The position numbers were made by a program, and so were the translations under genes. From Bartonella sp. MM73XJBT.G (GTDB lineage Bacteria > Pseudomonadota > Alphaproteobacteria > Rhizobiales > Rhizobiaceae), in the NCBI RefSeq assembly GCF_028618435.1, contig NZ_JAQISW010000004.1, positions 99,863-163,862 of the forward strand: a stretch of 64,000 bases of DNA. Direction: 5' to 3'. The notes under the pieces are model-generated. The model was not told the origin of the DNA and made no database searches. It was given only the letters and a program-made list of their open reading frames with translations. The first letter of the stretch is position 1. Every line of letters begins with the position of its first letter. Positions 28,827 to 40,165 of the stretch are shown here, one piece after another.

Positions 28827-29461
28827 GGAAAAGGAAAAATATTAAAATATGTGAGATATTCTTCTTATTACTTATAAGACCAAGTCCCTCGTCCACTCAG
28901 AGCTTTCCCTTTGCGGTAGGGGAGTATTTGCATGAAATAGCAATATGGCAATAGCTTCAAGAAAGTGGTGCTGTGCTTTCCTCACAAGAAATATCTATCA
29001 AGGTTTTCGAACCCATTTCACAGCGTCGCTTGTTTTGAGGATATAACGTAAAACCCATTGTGTACAACCATCTTTATGCTTATGAAGGAGCACTGGGTAT
29101 CATCATTGTATTTACTAGTCTTTAATGTTGAATAGCCTTTGCGTTTGAATATCTTTATAAGGGATATTTTTAGTCTTTTCTAAAACGTTTTTTATCTAGA
29201 AGATAATTCACTTTGTGATGTGAAAAAAGAGATTTTTATTGATTCACCATAAACAGATTTGAAATGAGTGTATTCTACGATCTTTTAGACTTTATATTTT
29301 ATAAATGAATGAATCAATCTAATAGAAGCACTATGCAGTGTTAAAAAAGTGTTAGAGGAAAATACTTCAAAAAAGCTTTCGCTATATTAGAAGGATTAAT
29401 CATATTTTTTAAGGAATAGAATAGTTTCTAAAGAGTGAAAGCTATGGATAAAGAATTGTTT
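28827..29461. other. Spacer with dispersed repeat copy D
   Basis: 635 bases with no gene between the convergent lipoprotein gene and tadA. Most of it is repeat copy D. No clear terminator hairpin was found. Confidence 0.5.
28930..29320 (+). repeat. Dispersed degenerate repeat, copy D
   Basis: Contains GCTTATGAAGGAGCACTGG then TATCATCATTGTATTT (29083-29111), TTAATGTTGAATAGC, TTTGTGATGTGAAAAAAGAGA and AAACAGATTTGAAATGAGTG, in the order seen in copies A, C and E. Its 3' end is more diverged than that of C. Confidence 0.55.
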
Positions 29462-29908
29462 TTAGCATCGCTTTTGTATAAAAAAATCTTTCAGTAATTG
29501 AGCAGCTTCTGTTTCTTTAAAACCAGAATAAATTTCAGGTTTGTGGTGACAGGTTGGTTGCTGATAGAAACGTGGCCCATTTTCTATAGCTCCTACTTTG
29601 GGATCATTTGTTGCATAATACAGACGTCGTATGCGTGCAAATGAAATGGCAGCAGCACACATGGCACAAGGTTCAAGTGTTACGTAAAGATCACAATCAG
29701 AAAGCCTTTCATTTTGCAATATTTCGCAAGCCATACGGATTGCACGCATTTCTGCATGTCCTGTAGGGTCATAGGCAGATTTTATAAAATTACCAGCACG
29801 TGCGATGATAGCTTTTCCATGTGTAATGACAGCACCTACGGGAACTTCATCTTTTTTTGCAGCCCACTGCGCTTCCAAAAGGGCTATTTCCATAGGCGTT
29901 AAAGTCAT
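29462..29908 (-). CDS. tadA: tRNA-specific adenosine deaminase
   Basis: Zinc deaminase converting A34 to inosine in tRNA-Arg(ACG), needed to read CGN codons. 148 aa of the cytidine/deoxycytidylate deaminase fold. Zinc ligands and catalytic Glu are visible: H51-A-E53 and P80-C81-A-M-C84. The N-terminal part (EVPVGAVI) is typical. No clear Shine-Dalgarno site is seen. It is divergent from rluB, with a 270-base gap between the two starts. Confidence 0.93.
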   Translation of the reverse strand: MTLTPMEIALLEAQWAAKKDEVPVGAVITHGKAIIARAGNFIKSAYDPTGHAEMRAIRMACEILQNERLSDCDLYVTLEPCAMCAAAISFARIRRLYYATNDPKVGAIENGPRFYQQPTCHHKPEIYSGFKETEAAQLLKDFFIQKRC

Positions 29909-30179
29909 AATGTTTTTTCTACTGACGGTATAGAGAATTTAAAGATTTCTCGATAAGGAATGCTATGAAATGGATAATTTATTACGCTTTTATAATAAAT
30001 GAAAGGAATATCTTTATTTTTTAAATGTTTAAAACAAACCTGCAAGTCAATGGATACATTATCGTTGTTAAAGGATAGAAAAAGATAAATGATTGTGCTA
30101 CTTCCTCTTTCAGGATAAGCGGTATGGTGCATATGAATAATTTTCTGAACATACTGGGAAAAATTGGTTTGAAACGCAA

Positions 30180-31580
30180 ATGAATGAAAATAATGAGAGT
30201 GAACGGATTGCTAAAAGGTTAGCGCGTGCGGGCGTTGCCTCGCGTCGAGATGCAGAAATGATGATTGTTGCAGGTCGTGTTTCTGTGAATGGTATAGTTG
30301 TGACAACACCTGCTTTTAATGTTAGCCGCTCTGATGTTATTAAAGTTGATGGCAAACCTTTACCTCCTATAGAACGAACGCGTTTATGGCTTTACCATAA
30401 ACCAGCAGGGCTTGTCACCACGAACCGTGATCCGGAAGGTAGACCTACAGTATTTAGTCATTTACCGAAAGGAATGCCGCGCGTTCTTTCTGTTGGAAGG
30501 CTTGATATTAACACAGAAGGGCTTTTGCTCTTAACCAATGATGGTGGCTTAGCGCGCATATTAGAGCTTCCTGTAACGGGATGGGTACGCAAATACCGCG
30601 TTCGTGCTCATGGAAGAGTAAAGCAGAGCGTACTGGATAACCTTAAAAATGGTATTGCAATTAATGGTATTTTTTATGGTTCGATTGAAGCCTCAATTGA
30701 ACGGGAACAAGGGTCTAATATATGGCTTTCTGTCGCTTTGCGAGAAGGAAAAAATCGTGAAATAAAGAATGTGTTAGGGGCATTGGGGTTATCCGTTAAT
30801 CGTTTAATCCGTGTCTCTTATGGCCCATTTCATCTCTCTGATTTAGAGGAAGGAGCCGTACAAGAGTTAAAGGGGCGGATGTTACGGGATCAATTGGGAG
30901 AGCGTTTGATTATGCAGGCCAATGCCGATTTTGATGCTCCTATTCTGAAACCTTTTTCAAATTCTGCAGTTGTTGCGGAAAAGCAAAGACACAAGGATGT
31001 TTCTGTTGCTAATGATGGTTGGGTTTTCTCAAGTGAAAGAGCGATACGGCGCAGCACGAGAGATCGTTCTGTTAAGCATGGTTGCGTACGGTCAAGAACA
31101 AAGCCTTATGAGAATGAGAATAAAGAAAAAAATGAGGAAGGAAAAGCGGAGCGTTTTCTACCGCGTTCTCGCCGTGCAAATGTTTGGATGGCTCCTGGTG
31201 CACGTCCGCAAAGTGCACGGAGGAAGCTACCCTATAGTGAGGAGAAATCTCATGATCGTAAAAGCGATTTGGCTGGTAGAAAATCCTTTCATCGAGGCAA
31301 AGAAAAATTAAAAGACAATCACTTGAAGAAAGAAAAGGGGGAGTGTTTTATTCAAAAACGTGGCAAGACATCTTACGATGAGACGCGTGTATTTGATAAG
31401 AAAGATCACTTTTCTAAGGATAAAGAGAAAATGATAAGAGGTGGTCGTGATGAGTGTTTTTTTGAGAGAAAGAAAAAGGTAAAATCGTTTAGTGGTGCTC
31501 TGAAAAAATCTAAATCACATCAAGATGGTGCAAAAACTTTGAAGAGATTTGGAGGTCCGCGTGCGGATCATCGGCGGTAA
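30180..31580 (+). CDS. rluB: 23S rRNA pseudouridine synthase RluB-type with long basic tail
   Basis: Makes pseudouridine in helix 89 of 23S rRNA (position 2605 in E. coli) by family. An S4 RNA-binding domain is at residues 1-60 ([22 protein letters not shown]). The catalytic domain has the Asp motif [17 protein letters not shown] near 104-120 and [12 protein letters not shown] near 197-208. The domain ends near residue 250; residues ~270-466 are a disordered Lys/Arg/Glu/Ser-rich tail. The tail end overlaps rsmD by about 20 bases. Confidence 0.9.
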   Translation: MNENNESERIAKRLARAGVASRRDAEMMIVAGRVSVNGIVVTTPAFNVSRSDVIKVDGKPLPPIERTRLWLYHKPAGLVTTNRDPEGRPTVFSHLPKGMPRVLSVGRLDINTEGLLLLTNDGGLARILELPVTGWVRKYRVRAHGRVKQSVLDNLKNGIAINGIFYGSIEASIEREQGSNIWLSVALREGKNREIKNVLGALGLSVNRLIRVSYGPFHLSDLEEGAVQELKGRMLRDQLGERLIMQANADFDAPILKPFSNSAVVAEKQRHKDVSVANDGWVFSSERAIRRSTRDRSVKHGCVRSRTKPYENENKEKNEEGKAERFLPRSRRANVWMAPGARPQSARRKLPYSEEKSHDRKSDLAGRKSFHRGKEKLKDNHLKKEKGECFIQKRGKTSYDETRVFDKKDHFSKDKEKMIRGGRDECFFERKKKVKSFSGALKKSKSHQDGAKTLKRFGGPRADHRR

Positions 31581-32127
31581 ATTTGCGGGGCGTGTTTTGT
31601 TTTCGCCTGTTGATCAGTCGATTCGTCCAACGAGTGATCGTACGCGAGAAAGCCTTTTTAATATTCTTTCTAGCCGTGAAGCACAGTTTTGGACCAATAA
31701 ACGCATCCTTGATCTGTTTGCTGGTACTGGTGCTTTAGGTATTGAAGCTCTTTCACGTGGAGCAAAAGCTGCTGTTTTTGTTGAAAACTCGGTTGAGGGG
31801 CGCGGGTTACTTCAAAAAAATATCGAAGCCTTTGAATTACAGTCGATCGGACGGATTTTGCGTCGTGATGCAACCAAACTTGGTAAGATTGGAACAATGC
31901 TTCCATTTGATGTTATCTTTGCTGATCCTCCCTATAGCCGTTGTTTAGGTGAACGGGCTTTTGTAGAAGCTTTGCGAGGGGGATGGGCAAAAGCGGATGC
32001 ACTCTTTATACTTGAAGAAAAAAAAGATACAATCATTCATTTACCCGACGTTTTTTATCTCGATGATGAACGTTTTTATGGTGAGACAGCAATACGTCTT
32101 TATAAATTGCGATTGCTTGCATCTTGA
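31561..32127 (+). CDS. rsmD: 16S rRNA (guanine966-N2)-methyltransferase
   Basis: SAM-dependent methylation of G966 in 16S rRNA. 188 aa from GTG 31561 ([11 protein letters not shown]). This start is preferred to a TTG four codons earlier because GGAGG sits 5 bases before it and it matches the family N-terminus. SAM motif I is [10 protein letters not shown] at 51-60, and the catalytic DPPY is at 122-125. It overlaps the rluB end, giving an rRNA-modification gene pair. Confidence 0.92.
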   Translation: MRIIGGKFAGRVLFSPVDQSIRPTSDRTRESLFNILSSREAQFWTNKRILDLFAGTGALGIEALSRGAKAAVFVENSVEGRGLLQKNIEAFELQSIGRILRRDATKLGKIGTMLPFDVIFADPPYSRCLGERAFVEALRGGWAKADALFILEEKKDTIIHLPDVFYLDDERFYGETAIRLYKLRLLAS

Positions 32128-32879
32128 GAAAGTTCTTTTTTATCCAGTAGGACGAAAAAATACTTCTTTACAGTTTCCTTCATTTTATATGGTTTCTTTA
32201 AAGGTAAAGCAGAAAATCAATAAAAGATTCTAAGGTTAAAGGAATTGATTAATTTGACTTTCATTATGTTTTTATCTCGATCCCTTATTTTTTGAAGTTT
32301 TTTGATAGCTTCAAGAGCGTGCCTTTTACGATATACGCTCTTTGAATATAGAGAGGTCATCTGATCTTCTATTCAGCAAAAAATTGCTTTGAGGTGTAAA
32401 TAGTATTGTACCTGAGTTAGCAGTATGTATTGCTGCTCATTTTTGTAAGTTATGGGCTAATTTGTTAATCTCAGAGACATTAAAAGTGTAACGCATTATC
32501 AAAGCTTTCGTGTATTATGAACTTTATTACAGATGAATGTTTTTTTCCAATATAATATATATTTCACGACTATAGTTATAATCTTTTTTGTCTAATTTCT
32601 TTCAGCTATATCTTAATCATCAACTTCTCATTAGCAGTTGCAAGCTTTAAGCTATACAGTCTGCATTTATATCTTAAATAGTGTGTAAATTCTCTCTTTG
32701 TTATTGTATGGACTTAAAAACAGATATTTTTGTTTAAGGTAGACAATAAGATTCATTGATACTGAACATTTGTGTGTTAAGAAGATTAAATATCTTATCG
32801 TTATGTAGTTTTAAGAGTAATTGATATATTACTCTTTGTCACTAAAGACACCGGATTTTGTAAAAAAGGGGAGATTATC
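32128..32879. other. Gene-free spacer after rsmD
   Basis: 750 bases, AT-rich. An 8-bp inverted repeat AAGAGCGT/ACGCTCTT lies at 32313-32342 with a 14-base gap but no T-run. Nothing else is recognised. Confidence 0.5.
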
Positions 32880-33326
32880 ATGTTTAAATGGACCTATAGT
32901 GAAGAAATTAGTACACAAGCAAGTGCAGAGCAAATTTGGTCTATGTGGCAAGACGTAGCAACATGGCCTTGCTGGGATAGTGAACTTGAATGGGTAGAAT
33001 TTTCTGGTGCTTTTAAAGAAGGCGCTGTAGGACGCATGAAACCTAAAAAAGGACCAATAGTAACTTTTACACTTGATAAAATTATAAAAGATGTTTGTTT
33101 TTCTGATTATGCGAAACTTCCTCTTACACGCATGAGTTTTAATCATGAATATATTTGTTCAAAGAAATCTGGTTCTTCAAATAACAAAATTCGTCATACT
33201 GTAACTATGTCTGGTTTACTTTCTCCTTTCTTTGGAATGATTATTGGATCAAAAATTAAGTTACATCTTCGCGAGGCTATGATTGAAATGAGCAGACGTG
33301 CTCTTACTGAAAATAAATCCATTTGA
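32880..33326 (+). CDS. SRPBCC (START/polyketide-cyclase-like) protein
   Basis: 148-aa protein of the SRPBCC ligand-binding fold. It begins with the family pattern W-x-Y-S-E-E-I-S-T-Q-A-S-A-E-Q-I-W..W-Q-D-V-A-T-W-P-x-W-D, followed by strands such as G-A-V-G-R-M-K-P-K-K-G-P. The end is an amphipathic helix (residues ~118-143). A strong GGGGAG ribosome site lies 6 bases before the ATG. It is isolated between two long spacers, so the genetic context gives no clue to its ligand. Confidence 0.8.
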   Translation: MFKWTYSEEISTQASAEQIWSMWQDVATWPCWDSELEWVEFSGAFKEGAVGRMKPKKGPIVTFTLDKIIKDVCFSDYAKLPLTRMSFNHEYICSKKSGSSNNKIRHTVTMSGLLSPFFGMIIGSKIKLHLREAMIEMSRRALTENKSI

Positions 33327-34231
33327 TGTGTCTTCATAAAGAAGTTGATCTTTTAAAAAGATGAAAAAATCATGGCCTTGTTAAAATGAAATCAGTTATG
33401 AGTATATCACAAACCAATGAGCTTTTTAGTTAGCCATTGCGTGTCAAATCATCTTACGGGATTAATTTTTTCCTAAAGATTTTACAGAATTTTATTTTAT
33501 ATATAAAAGTTGATAAAATAATTTTTTTATTAAAAAGATGAAAGATTCTAAACGAAATGCACTAAACTTTAGAAAAAATGTTACAATTGTAATTTTTTTG
33601 GATAAATGTAAAAAGACGTTCTTTATGACATTACTTATCATAGATAAAGAAGTTTATGACGGCTCATTTTGTTGAAATAATTTAATGAAAAGACCATATT
33701 TTTTTAGGCTGTTGATATTTTATTTCATTGACAAGATTGCTATTTTTTTATGAGAGAGCTTATAAAAGTAAGAAAATATCCAAAAAGATAAGTCATTTTC
33801 TTGATTTTTGCTTGAGAATTAAAGAAAGTTATAGGAATGAGGAAAGTTATTTGACACTCTAGAGGACAAAAGGTGTGTGGTTTAGGTTGTTTTATGCTTT
33901 TTGAATTTTTGAAGATTTTGGCTTAAATCCAAGAGTTATTGCTAAGTCTTCTATTGATTTACGAGGTTTTCTATTGATCTGATTATGAGTTTCAGATTGG
34001 GCTTTTAAAATGATAATGGCCCATGAAAAACCTTGAAACTAAAGAGATTTTACGACATATTACCTCTTTTCATAAAGAAGCTAAAAGGGAAGTGATTTAA
34101 TGCATTAAAAAAAGAATGCACAAGACGTGCATAATTTTATGAATGAACAAACAAAAACTCTATTCTGATGTGTATGAATTTGTCAGAGTGCTTATCAATG
34201 TAAATAATAAAGTATTTTAGGGAGTCTATGA
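33327..34231. other. Gene-free spacer before pmbA
   Basis: About 900 AT-rich bases with stops in all frames. I see no RNA gene, repeat or terminator that I can support. Confidence 0.5.
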
Positions 34232-35563
34232 ATGACTGACAAGAACCAGATTGAGAAAGCGGTTTCATTGGTTGAAGCGGCAAGGCGTTCTGGGGCGGAT
34301 GCTGCTGATGCTGTTATTATTCATGCACATTCCACCAGTGTATCTGTTCGTTTTGGGAAAGTCGAATCGACAGAAGCAGCCGAGAGCAATGATTTTACTC
34401 TAAGGGTTTTTGTTGGAAAAAAAGTAGCAAGTGTTTCTGCTAATTTAGCGTTTTATCCGCACGAACTCGCAGAACGTGCTGTTGCAATGGCTAAAGCTTC
34501 TCCCGATAGTTTATTTGAATGTTTGGCAGATAAAGAATGTTTGGTTAAACATCCTAAAGATCTTGATCTTTTTGATGATTTTGTACCAAACAGTCATTTT
34601 TTGACAGAAGATGCTTTAAAAACAGAAACGGCAGCTCTTGATGTGAAAGGCGTAAGCAATTCTGGTGGTGCTACAACAGCGTATGGCCGTAGTGGGTTTA
34701 CTCTTGTAACCAGCGATGGTTTTTGTGGCGCCTATCGCTCCAGTTACTTCTCGCGTTCTTGCAGTGCTCTTGCGGGGGAAGGGACACAGATGGAGCGGGA
34801 TTATGATTACACAACAGCCTTACATTTTTCTGAGTTAGAGGACGCAGAAACTGTGGGAAAGAATGCAGGGCTTGGTGCTGTTCAGCGTGTGGGGGCCGTT
34901 CGTGCTGCAACAAGAGGCGTTGATGTTATTTTTAATCCACGTACAGCTCGCGGAATTGCAGGGCATATCGCTTCTATGGTCAATGGAGCTTCTGTGGCTC
35001 GTAAAACGAGTCTTTTACAGGACTTCTTAGGCAAGCCAGTGATGAAGTCTAACGTTAATGTAACCGATCAACCTTTGCGATTACGCGGAAATGCTTCTCA
35101 TCCTTTTGATGGAGAAGGAGTAGAGGGGCAAACACTCAATATTATTGAAAATGGTATTTTAAAAAATTGGCTTCTTTCATCATCTACAGCACGTGAATTG
35201 GGACTTCAAACAAATGGACACGGTGTGCGTTCGGGGTCATTAGTGCAGCCGACAAGTACAAATTTTGCTATTGAACCGGGTTTAGTATCACCTTGTGATA
35301 TGATAAAAGATTTAGGAAATGGATTTTATGTGACAGAATTATTCGGCCATGGCATTGATTTTGTTACCGGTCAGTATAGTCGGGGTGCTTCTGGTTTTTG
35401 GATTGAAAATGGTGAAATTGCTTATCCGGTGAGTGAAGTAACGCTGGGTTCTGATTTGCTCCATATGTTAGCACATTTAACACCTGCCAATGATATTGAT
35501 CGGCGTTATGCGACAGCGGCTCCAACATTGTTAATTGAAGGGATGACACTTGCAGGAAAATAA
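34232..35563 (+). CDS. pmbA: TldE/PmbA metalloprotease subunit
   Basis: 443 aa of the TldD/PmbA family. In E. coli TldD and TldE form a heterodimeric protease that trims peptides such as microcin B17 precursor and the CcdA antitoxin. The HExxxH zinc motif of TldD is absent, so this is the TldE/PmbA-type partner. Conserved features include E-S-N-D-F-T-L-R-V-F-V-G near 50-61, DVIFNPRTARGIAGHI in the middle, and GNGFYVTELFGHGIDFVTGQYSRGASGFWI near the end. GGAG precedes the ATG. It overlaps the next gene by 14 bases. Confidence 0.9.
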   Translation: MTDKNQIEKAVSLVEAARRSGADAADAVIIHAHSTSVSVRFGKVESTEAAESNDFTLRVFVGKKVASVSANLAFYPHELAERAVAMAKASPDSLFECLADKECLVKHPKDLDLFDDFVPNSHFLTEDALKTETAALDVKGVSNSGGATTAYGRSGFTLVTSDGFCGAYRSSYFSRSCSALAGEGTQMERDYDYTTALHFSELEDAETVGKNAGLGAVQRVGAVRAATRGVDVIFNPRTARGIAGHIASMVNGASVARKTSLLQDFLGKPVMKSNVNVTDQPLRLRGNASHPFDGEGVEGQTLNIIENGILKNWLLSSSTARELGLQTNGHGVRSGSLVQPTSTNFAIEPGLVSPCDMIKDLGNGFYVTELFGHGIDFVTGQYSRGASGFWIENGEIAYPVSEVTLGSDLLHMLAHLTPANDIDRRYATAAPTLLIEGMTLAGK

Positions 35564-36353
35564 CACGCATCATTCTTCTGATTTAAATCTTTTGCGTGAG
35601 GTTTGTCGAGAGGCAGGAGATTTAGCAATGCGATATTTTGGATGCACCTTGGATGTTTGGATGAAAGAGGGTAATTCACCGGTCAGTGAGGCAGATTTTG
35701 CTGTTGATCATTTTTTGAAAGAGAAGCTTCTTGGGGCACGTCCAAATTATGGATGGATTTCAGAAGAAACAAAAGATAATAGAAAACAACAAAGTTATGA
35801 CCGTTCCTTTGTGGTTGATCCTATTGATGGAACACGAGGTTTTCTTTCTGGAAGCCCTTATTGGTGTATTTCGGTTGCTATTATCGAGAATGGTCGTCCT
35901 ATTGTGGGCGTTCTACAATGTCCGGCTCAAGGAGATGTTTATGCAGCTGTCACGGGGGGAGGAGCAACATTAAATGAGATAAAACTTCCTCGTTTAGCCT
36001 TTCAGGCTCATCGAAAATATAAAATTTCTCTTGATAAATCGCTCGCACAAAAATTACCCGATGATTTTCGCAACCGAGTCAGTCTTTACCGGTATCTTCC
36101 CTCTCTTGCTTATCGTATTGTTCTTGTTGCTCAAGATGAGATCGATATCGTATTAGTTCGTCCGAATTGTCATGAATGGGATATTGCCGCGGCTGATCTT
36201 ATTTTGCAGGAGTGTGGGGGGCGTTTTTTATCACTTGATGCCCCTTTATTATTTTATGGAGTTGAACCTTATCAATATGGACTTTTAATTGCTGGTAAAA
36301 ATAATTGCTGTCAGGATATGATAGATGTTGTTCATCAAGCAAAGTTAGTTTAA
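35550..36353 (+). CDS. Inositol-monophosphatase-family phosphatase (CysQ-like)
   Basis: 267-aa Mg-dependent phosphatase of the FIG superfamily. Metal-site motifs are ISEETKDN (with G-W before it) near 67-74, DPIDGTRGFLSG near 90-101 and EWDIAAADLIL near 209-219. It could be a 3'(2'),5'-bisphosphate nucleotidase (CysQ) or an inositol/histidinol phosphatase; these cannot be separated by eye. Translation is likely coupled to pmbA by overlap. DUF4170 and waaA follow, the rhizobial order. Confidence 0.88.
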   Translation: MQENNTHHSSDLNLLREVCREAGDLAMRYFGCTLDVWMKEGNSPVSEADFAVDHFLKEKLLGARPNYGWISEETKDNRKQQSYDRSFVVDPIDGTRGFLSGSPYWCISVAIIENGRPIVGVLQCPAQGDVYAAVTGGGATLNEIKLPRLAFQAHRKYKISLDKSLAQKLPDDFRNRVSLYRYLPSLAYRIVLVAQDEIDIVLVRPNCHEWDIAAADLILQECGGRFLSLDAPLLFYGVEPYQYGLLIAGKNNCCQDMIDVVHQAKLV

Positions 36354-36399
36354 TCACATAAAAGCACGCTAAAATTATCTGAATGATATGGAGGCACAT

Positions 36400-36645
36400 A
36401 TGACTAAAACCAATGAAAAAAAACAATATTTACACCTTGTATTTGGTGGTGAATTAAAAAATCTTAAGAGTAATCAATTTAAGAATCCCGATGATTTAGA
36501 TGTGGTTGGTATTTTTTCAAGTTATCAATCCGCTCAAGAAGCATGGCAGGCAAAAGCGCAAAGCAGTGTAGATAATGCATTACAACGTTATTACATCGTG
36601 GATTTGCATCAGTTTTTTGATACTGAAACAGGCGATGCAGAATAA
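36400..36645 (+). CDS. DUF4170 protein
   Basis: 81-aa cytosolic protein matching the DUF4170 pattern: Y-L-H-L-V-F-G-G-E-L near 10-19, D-L-D-V-V-G-I-F-S-S-Y-Q-S-A-Q-E-A-W near 33-50, and R-Y-Y-I-V-D-L-H near the end. The start at 36400 follows a GGAGG 5 bases upstream; an ATG 12 bases earlier would hide that site. The family sits between an IMPase-family gene and waaA across Hyphomicrobiales; function is unknown. Confidence 0.82.
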   Translation: MTKTNEKKQYLHLVFGGELKNLKSNQFKNPDDLDVVGIFSSYQSAQEAWQAKAQSSVDNALQRYYIVDLHQFFDTETGDAE

Positions 36646-37793
36646 AGTTTGAATATTTGGTCATTATATCCGCTATCTTATACTCATTTATCATGCTCTC
36701 TCAGAGGTGTGTCATTTAAGAAAAATAGAATACCATAGAAGAAAATGCTATTATTATTGTAACTTATATGATTTTCTAAGGAAATATTTCTCAAGGCCTC
36801 AAATCTATTTCATAATGGTATTCGCGCAAGGGATAAGTCCATATATATCACTACCTTTTACGCTTAAAATATGAACAAAAATGCAAGTTTTCACCTTTGT
36901 ACATTTTGTTAAAATATTAGAATAGACTTTTGCACTTGAGATAGGGCATAAGAGGCATTACTATGCCTTTTCCCCGTATGTTTGTATCTATATTTCCTCT
37001 ACCTGTGGTGCGTAAGCAAAAGGTTTTGATTGCTTCAACATAAGGCGGCTGTAAATAATTGAGGGGCAAGTTACGCAATGGTAAATCATTATACATCAAT
37101 ATACTATCTAATTATACAAATATCGTGTGATTAAGTTTATAGATTCAATGTCAGAGTGCTTAAAAGAATTCAAAAAAGAGGTGGTACGTTTAAGTGCCTT
37201 TGGTAAAATATAGCATTTACAGATGACAAGATGGTTTGCACAGGTTTTTATTGTGAAAGCAATAAGGTATATTCCTTTATTTATAAGATAGATTTAGATG
37301 ACAATTGCAAAGGCACGAAGGCGCGTGTTACTCATTTGTTATCGTTTTTTTACATAAGCAGTATTGCCTCGGAATTTTTTTGTTCTCAAGTTGAGAAATT
37401 TTTTCTCTATTTTTTCTTGATTGTGCAAAGACAAATATAGAATTTACAAAACAGTGTAAGTGTAACATGATTGTGATTGGAATAGAAAGTGTACAGCATA
37501 TTATGTTTATGAGAAAGTTTGAGTATTATTAACGTGTGAAATGCCTGTAAATCTGAGAAAAAAAGTATAGCTATGAATGTGTATATGTCATCCTTATAGG
37601 AAAATTTTTGAAAAAGGGGATAAAATTATGTTCCTTTTCTCTTGGTATCGTTAATTTTTTTATGGGAGAAATGTTTTTTTATCCAAGATACGGTTAGTCT
37701 TAAAAAACATGGATGTAAACCAATAGTGTTGATGAATTTTTTAATAAAATAAGCCTATAGATATCTCAAAACAGCAGGATGAGGTGATGTTAA
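36646..37793. other. Long spacer between DUF4170 gene and waaA
   Basis: 1.15 kb where many relatives have little or no gap. Several short open stretches exist (minus 36917-37099, plus 37231-37440), but none has a ribosome site plus recognisable protein. I regard it as decayed or regulatory DNA. Confidence 0.45.
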
Positions 37794-39116
37794 ATGGTAG
37801 AATTAAAAGCACATGTGGCTCTTTTAACCTATCGGATGATTGGCTTTTGCTTATATCCTGTTATCCCTTTTTATTTGTTTTTTCGTGCTATTCGTGGAAA
37901 AGAAGAGTGGTATCGCAAAAAAGAGCGTTTAGGTAAAAGCTCTCTTCTACGTCCTCAAGGTTCATTAGTTTGGTTGCATGCAGCAAGTGTGGGAGAAACA
38001 TTAGCGCTTTTCCCACTTATTAATCATATTTTATCATTAAAAATCAATATACTATTGACAACGGGGAGTGTGACATCTTCCTTTCTTGTGAAAAAACATT
38101 TTGGGAATCGGTTGATTCATCAATATGCACCTTTGGACTTAGATTTTGTCGTGCGACGTTTTATTCGTCATTGGAAGCCTGATCTCGTTTTGGTTTGTGA
38201 ATCAGAAATTTGGCCTCTGCGTATTAAAGAACTAGCCAAAATGCGTATTCCGCAGATTCTGGTTAATGCCCATATGTCTGAACGTTCTTTTAAAGCGTGG
38301 CAAAAGCGCGCCGTTTTTGCCAAACATATTTTTGAGGATATTGATTTGGCGATTAGTCAGAACGAAAGAGATGTCGTTTATTACCATACACTTGGCGTAA
38401 AATCTGTTACGTTTTCTGGTAATCTCAAGGCTGATGTTTTTTTGGTTGAAGATCAAGCATTGCTTGCACGTTACCGTAATGCTATCGGTAACCGTCCAGT
38501 TTGGGCCGCTATTTCAACACATGAAGGGGAAGAAGAGATAGCTTTTGAGGTTCATAAGATTGTTAAAAATTATTTGCCAGATTTATTGACAATTATTGTA
38601 CCTCGTCATCCTGAACGTGTAGAAGATCTTATCAAAAAATGTGACAATCAGAGTTTATGTTTTATTCGGAGAAGCAGAAATGCTATTCCAGATATGAATA
38701 CCGACATTTTATGGGGAGATACGATTGGAGAAATGGGGCTTTTTCTTCGTTTATCGAAAGTTTCTTTTGTTGGTAAGTCGTTATGTGAAAAGGGGGGACA
38801 TAATCCATTGGAGTTGGCTTTACTGGATTCCGCTATTTTAACGGGACCTCATGTTTCAAATTTTCAAGAGATGTTCGAACGATTTTTAACGTGTGATGCA
38901 GCATATATGGTTCAAGATACAAAACAGCTTGCGATTCAGGTGTATAAGCTTTTAATAAATGAAACATTGCGACAAGAAATGGTTGATAAGGCTCATGAAG
39001 TGGCAACAGGTATGGCAGGTGCACTTGAGCGTACATTAAAGATTTTAGATCCATTTTTACAACCCCTTGTCATACAAACAGGTTTACGTCAGCGTCAGGG
39101 TGGATATGCATATTAA
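37794..39116 (+). CDS. waaA: 3-deoxy-D-manno-octulosonic acid transferase
   Basis: Inner-membrane glycosyltransferase adding Kdo to the lipid A precursor. 440 aa. N-terminal membrane anchor at about 12-30 ([18 protein letters not shown]), then the glycosyltransferase-N domain with W-L-H-A-A-S-V-G-E near 61-69 (catalytic Glu), [11 protein letters not shown] near 131-141, and the C-terminal GT domain with PRHPERV and [16 protein letters not shown] lies upstream. It overlaps lpxK by 11 bases. Confidence 0.95.
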   Translation: MVELKAHVALLTYRMIGFCLYPVIPFYLFFRAIRGKEEWYRKKERLGKSSLLRPQGSLVWLHAASVGETLALFPLINHILSLKINILLTTGSVTSSFLVKKHFGNRLIHQYAPLDLDFVVRRFIRHWKPDLVLVCESEIWPLRIKELAKMRIPQILVNAHMSERSFKAWQKRAVFAKHIFEDIDLAISQNERDVVYYHTLGVKSVTFSGNLKADVFLVEDQALLARYRNAIGNRPVWAAISTHEGEEEIAFEVHKIVKNYLPDLLTIIVPRHPERVEDLIKKCDNQSLCFIRRSRNAIPDMNTDILWGDTIGEMGLFLRLSKVSFVGKSLCEKGGHNPLELALLDSAILTGPHVSNFQEMFERFLTCDAAYMVQDTKQLAIQVYKLLINETLRQEMVDKAHEVATGMAGALERTLKILDPFLQPLVIQTGLRQRQGGYAY

Positions 39117-40146
39117 CGCCCCTCATTTTTGGTGGAAAAATAAAAGCTTTTTGCGTTTTTTATTAGCTCCAATTTCATGGGGATATGGTTATTTTGCACA
39201 TCGTTTTATGGCAAGACAGCCTCCCGTAATTGATCTTCCGGTTTTATGTATTGGAAATTTTACTTGCGGTGGTACGGGTAAAACGCCAGTTGTTATTGCT
39301 TTTGCCAAAGTGGCTAAAGAACTTGGTTTTGTTCCTGGTGTTGTATCACGTGGTTATGGTGGAGATGTTAAAGGAGTGCATCTTGTAAATGAGAAAGATG
39401 ACACTGCCCGCGATGTTGGAGATGAAGCCCTTTTACTTGCACGGCATGCTTTGGTAGCTGTATCACCTAATCGTTATGATGCAGCACAACGGCTGAAAAA
39501 AGAGGGATGTGATCTTATTTTAATGGATGACGGTTTTCAAAGCCGCCGTCTTTATATGGATTATGCGTTACTTGTTGTTGATGCGATGCGTGGTTTGGGT
39601 AATGGAGCTGTCTTTCCAGCAGGACCTTTACGTGTTCCATTAAAAACGCAATTTTCTTTTATGGATAGCGTTTTATTAATTGGTCATCCAGATGGGAGTG
39701 ATAATGTTGCTTTTCTTGTTGCCCAGACTGGAAAGCCTTTGCATCGAGCTCATCTTAAGGCAAGTGCTTCTGATGAGGTTTCAGGAAAATCATTTTTAGC
39801 ATTTGCAGGAATTGGCAATCCAGATAAATTTTTTCAATCCATTAAAGAATTGTCTGGTCATGTGGCACAAACTTATACCTATCCAGATCACTATTTTTTC
39901 ACTCATAAAAATTTAACAAGCCTTGTACAAAAAGCTCAAATGCACAATTTATGGCTAGCAACAACGGCTAAAGATTATATCCGTATACAGACAATTCATA
40001 CGCAAAAAGATTTGAAAAATCTTATTGTTTTTGATGTAGAAGTCGATTTTTTTCAAAAAGATTTCTGTCGTATGCTCATTGAGGAGGTTATAACTCGCTT
40101 TAGAAAACGTTCCTGTGAATTTTCTTATCAGAAAGGCAAAGGCTAA
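39106..40146 (+). CDS. lpxK: Tetraacyldisaccharide 4'-kinase
   Basis: Phosphorylates the 4' position of lipid A disaccharide at the inner-membrane surface. 346 aa from ATG 39106 ([10 protein letters not shown], the family-type start); a longer frame begins inside waaA but has no support. P-loop [12 protein letters not shown] is at 50-61, then SRGYGG and the catalytic-type DDGFQSRRL near 144-152. It is coupled to waaA, so the two lipid A genes form one unit. Confidence 0.95.
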   Translation: MHINAPHFWWKNKSFLRFLLAPISWGYGYFAHRFMARQPPVIDLPVLCIGNFTCGGTGKTPVVIAFAKVAKELGFVPGVVSRGYGGDVKGVHLVNEKDDTARDVGDEALLLARHALVAVSPNRYDAAQRLKKEGCDLILMDDGFQSRRLYMDYALLVVDAMRGLGNGAVFPAGPLRVPLKTQFSFMDSVLLIGHPDGSDNVAFLVAQTGKPLHRAHLKASASDEVSGKSFLAFAGIGNPDKFFQSIKELSGHVAQTYTYPDHYFFTHKNLTSLVQKAQMHNLWLATTAKDYIRIQTIHTQKDLKNLIVFDVEVDFFQKDFCRMLIEEVITRFRKRSCEFSYQKGKG

Positions 40147-40165
40147 ATTTATAGCTTTTAAGGGG

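Noticed and set aside
29905..30132. Minus-strand ORF upstream of tadA overlapping its start by 4 bases
   Set aside because: No ribosome site or recognisable protein, and it occupies the tadA/rluB promoter region; probably chance.
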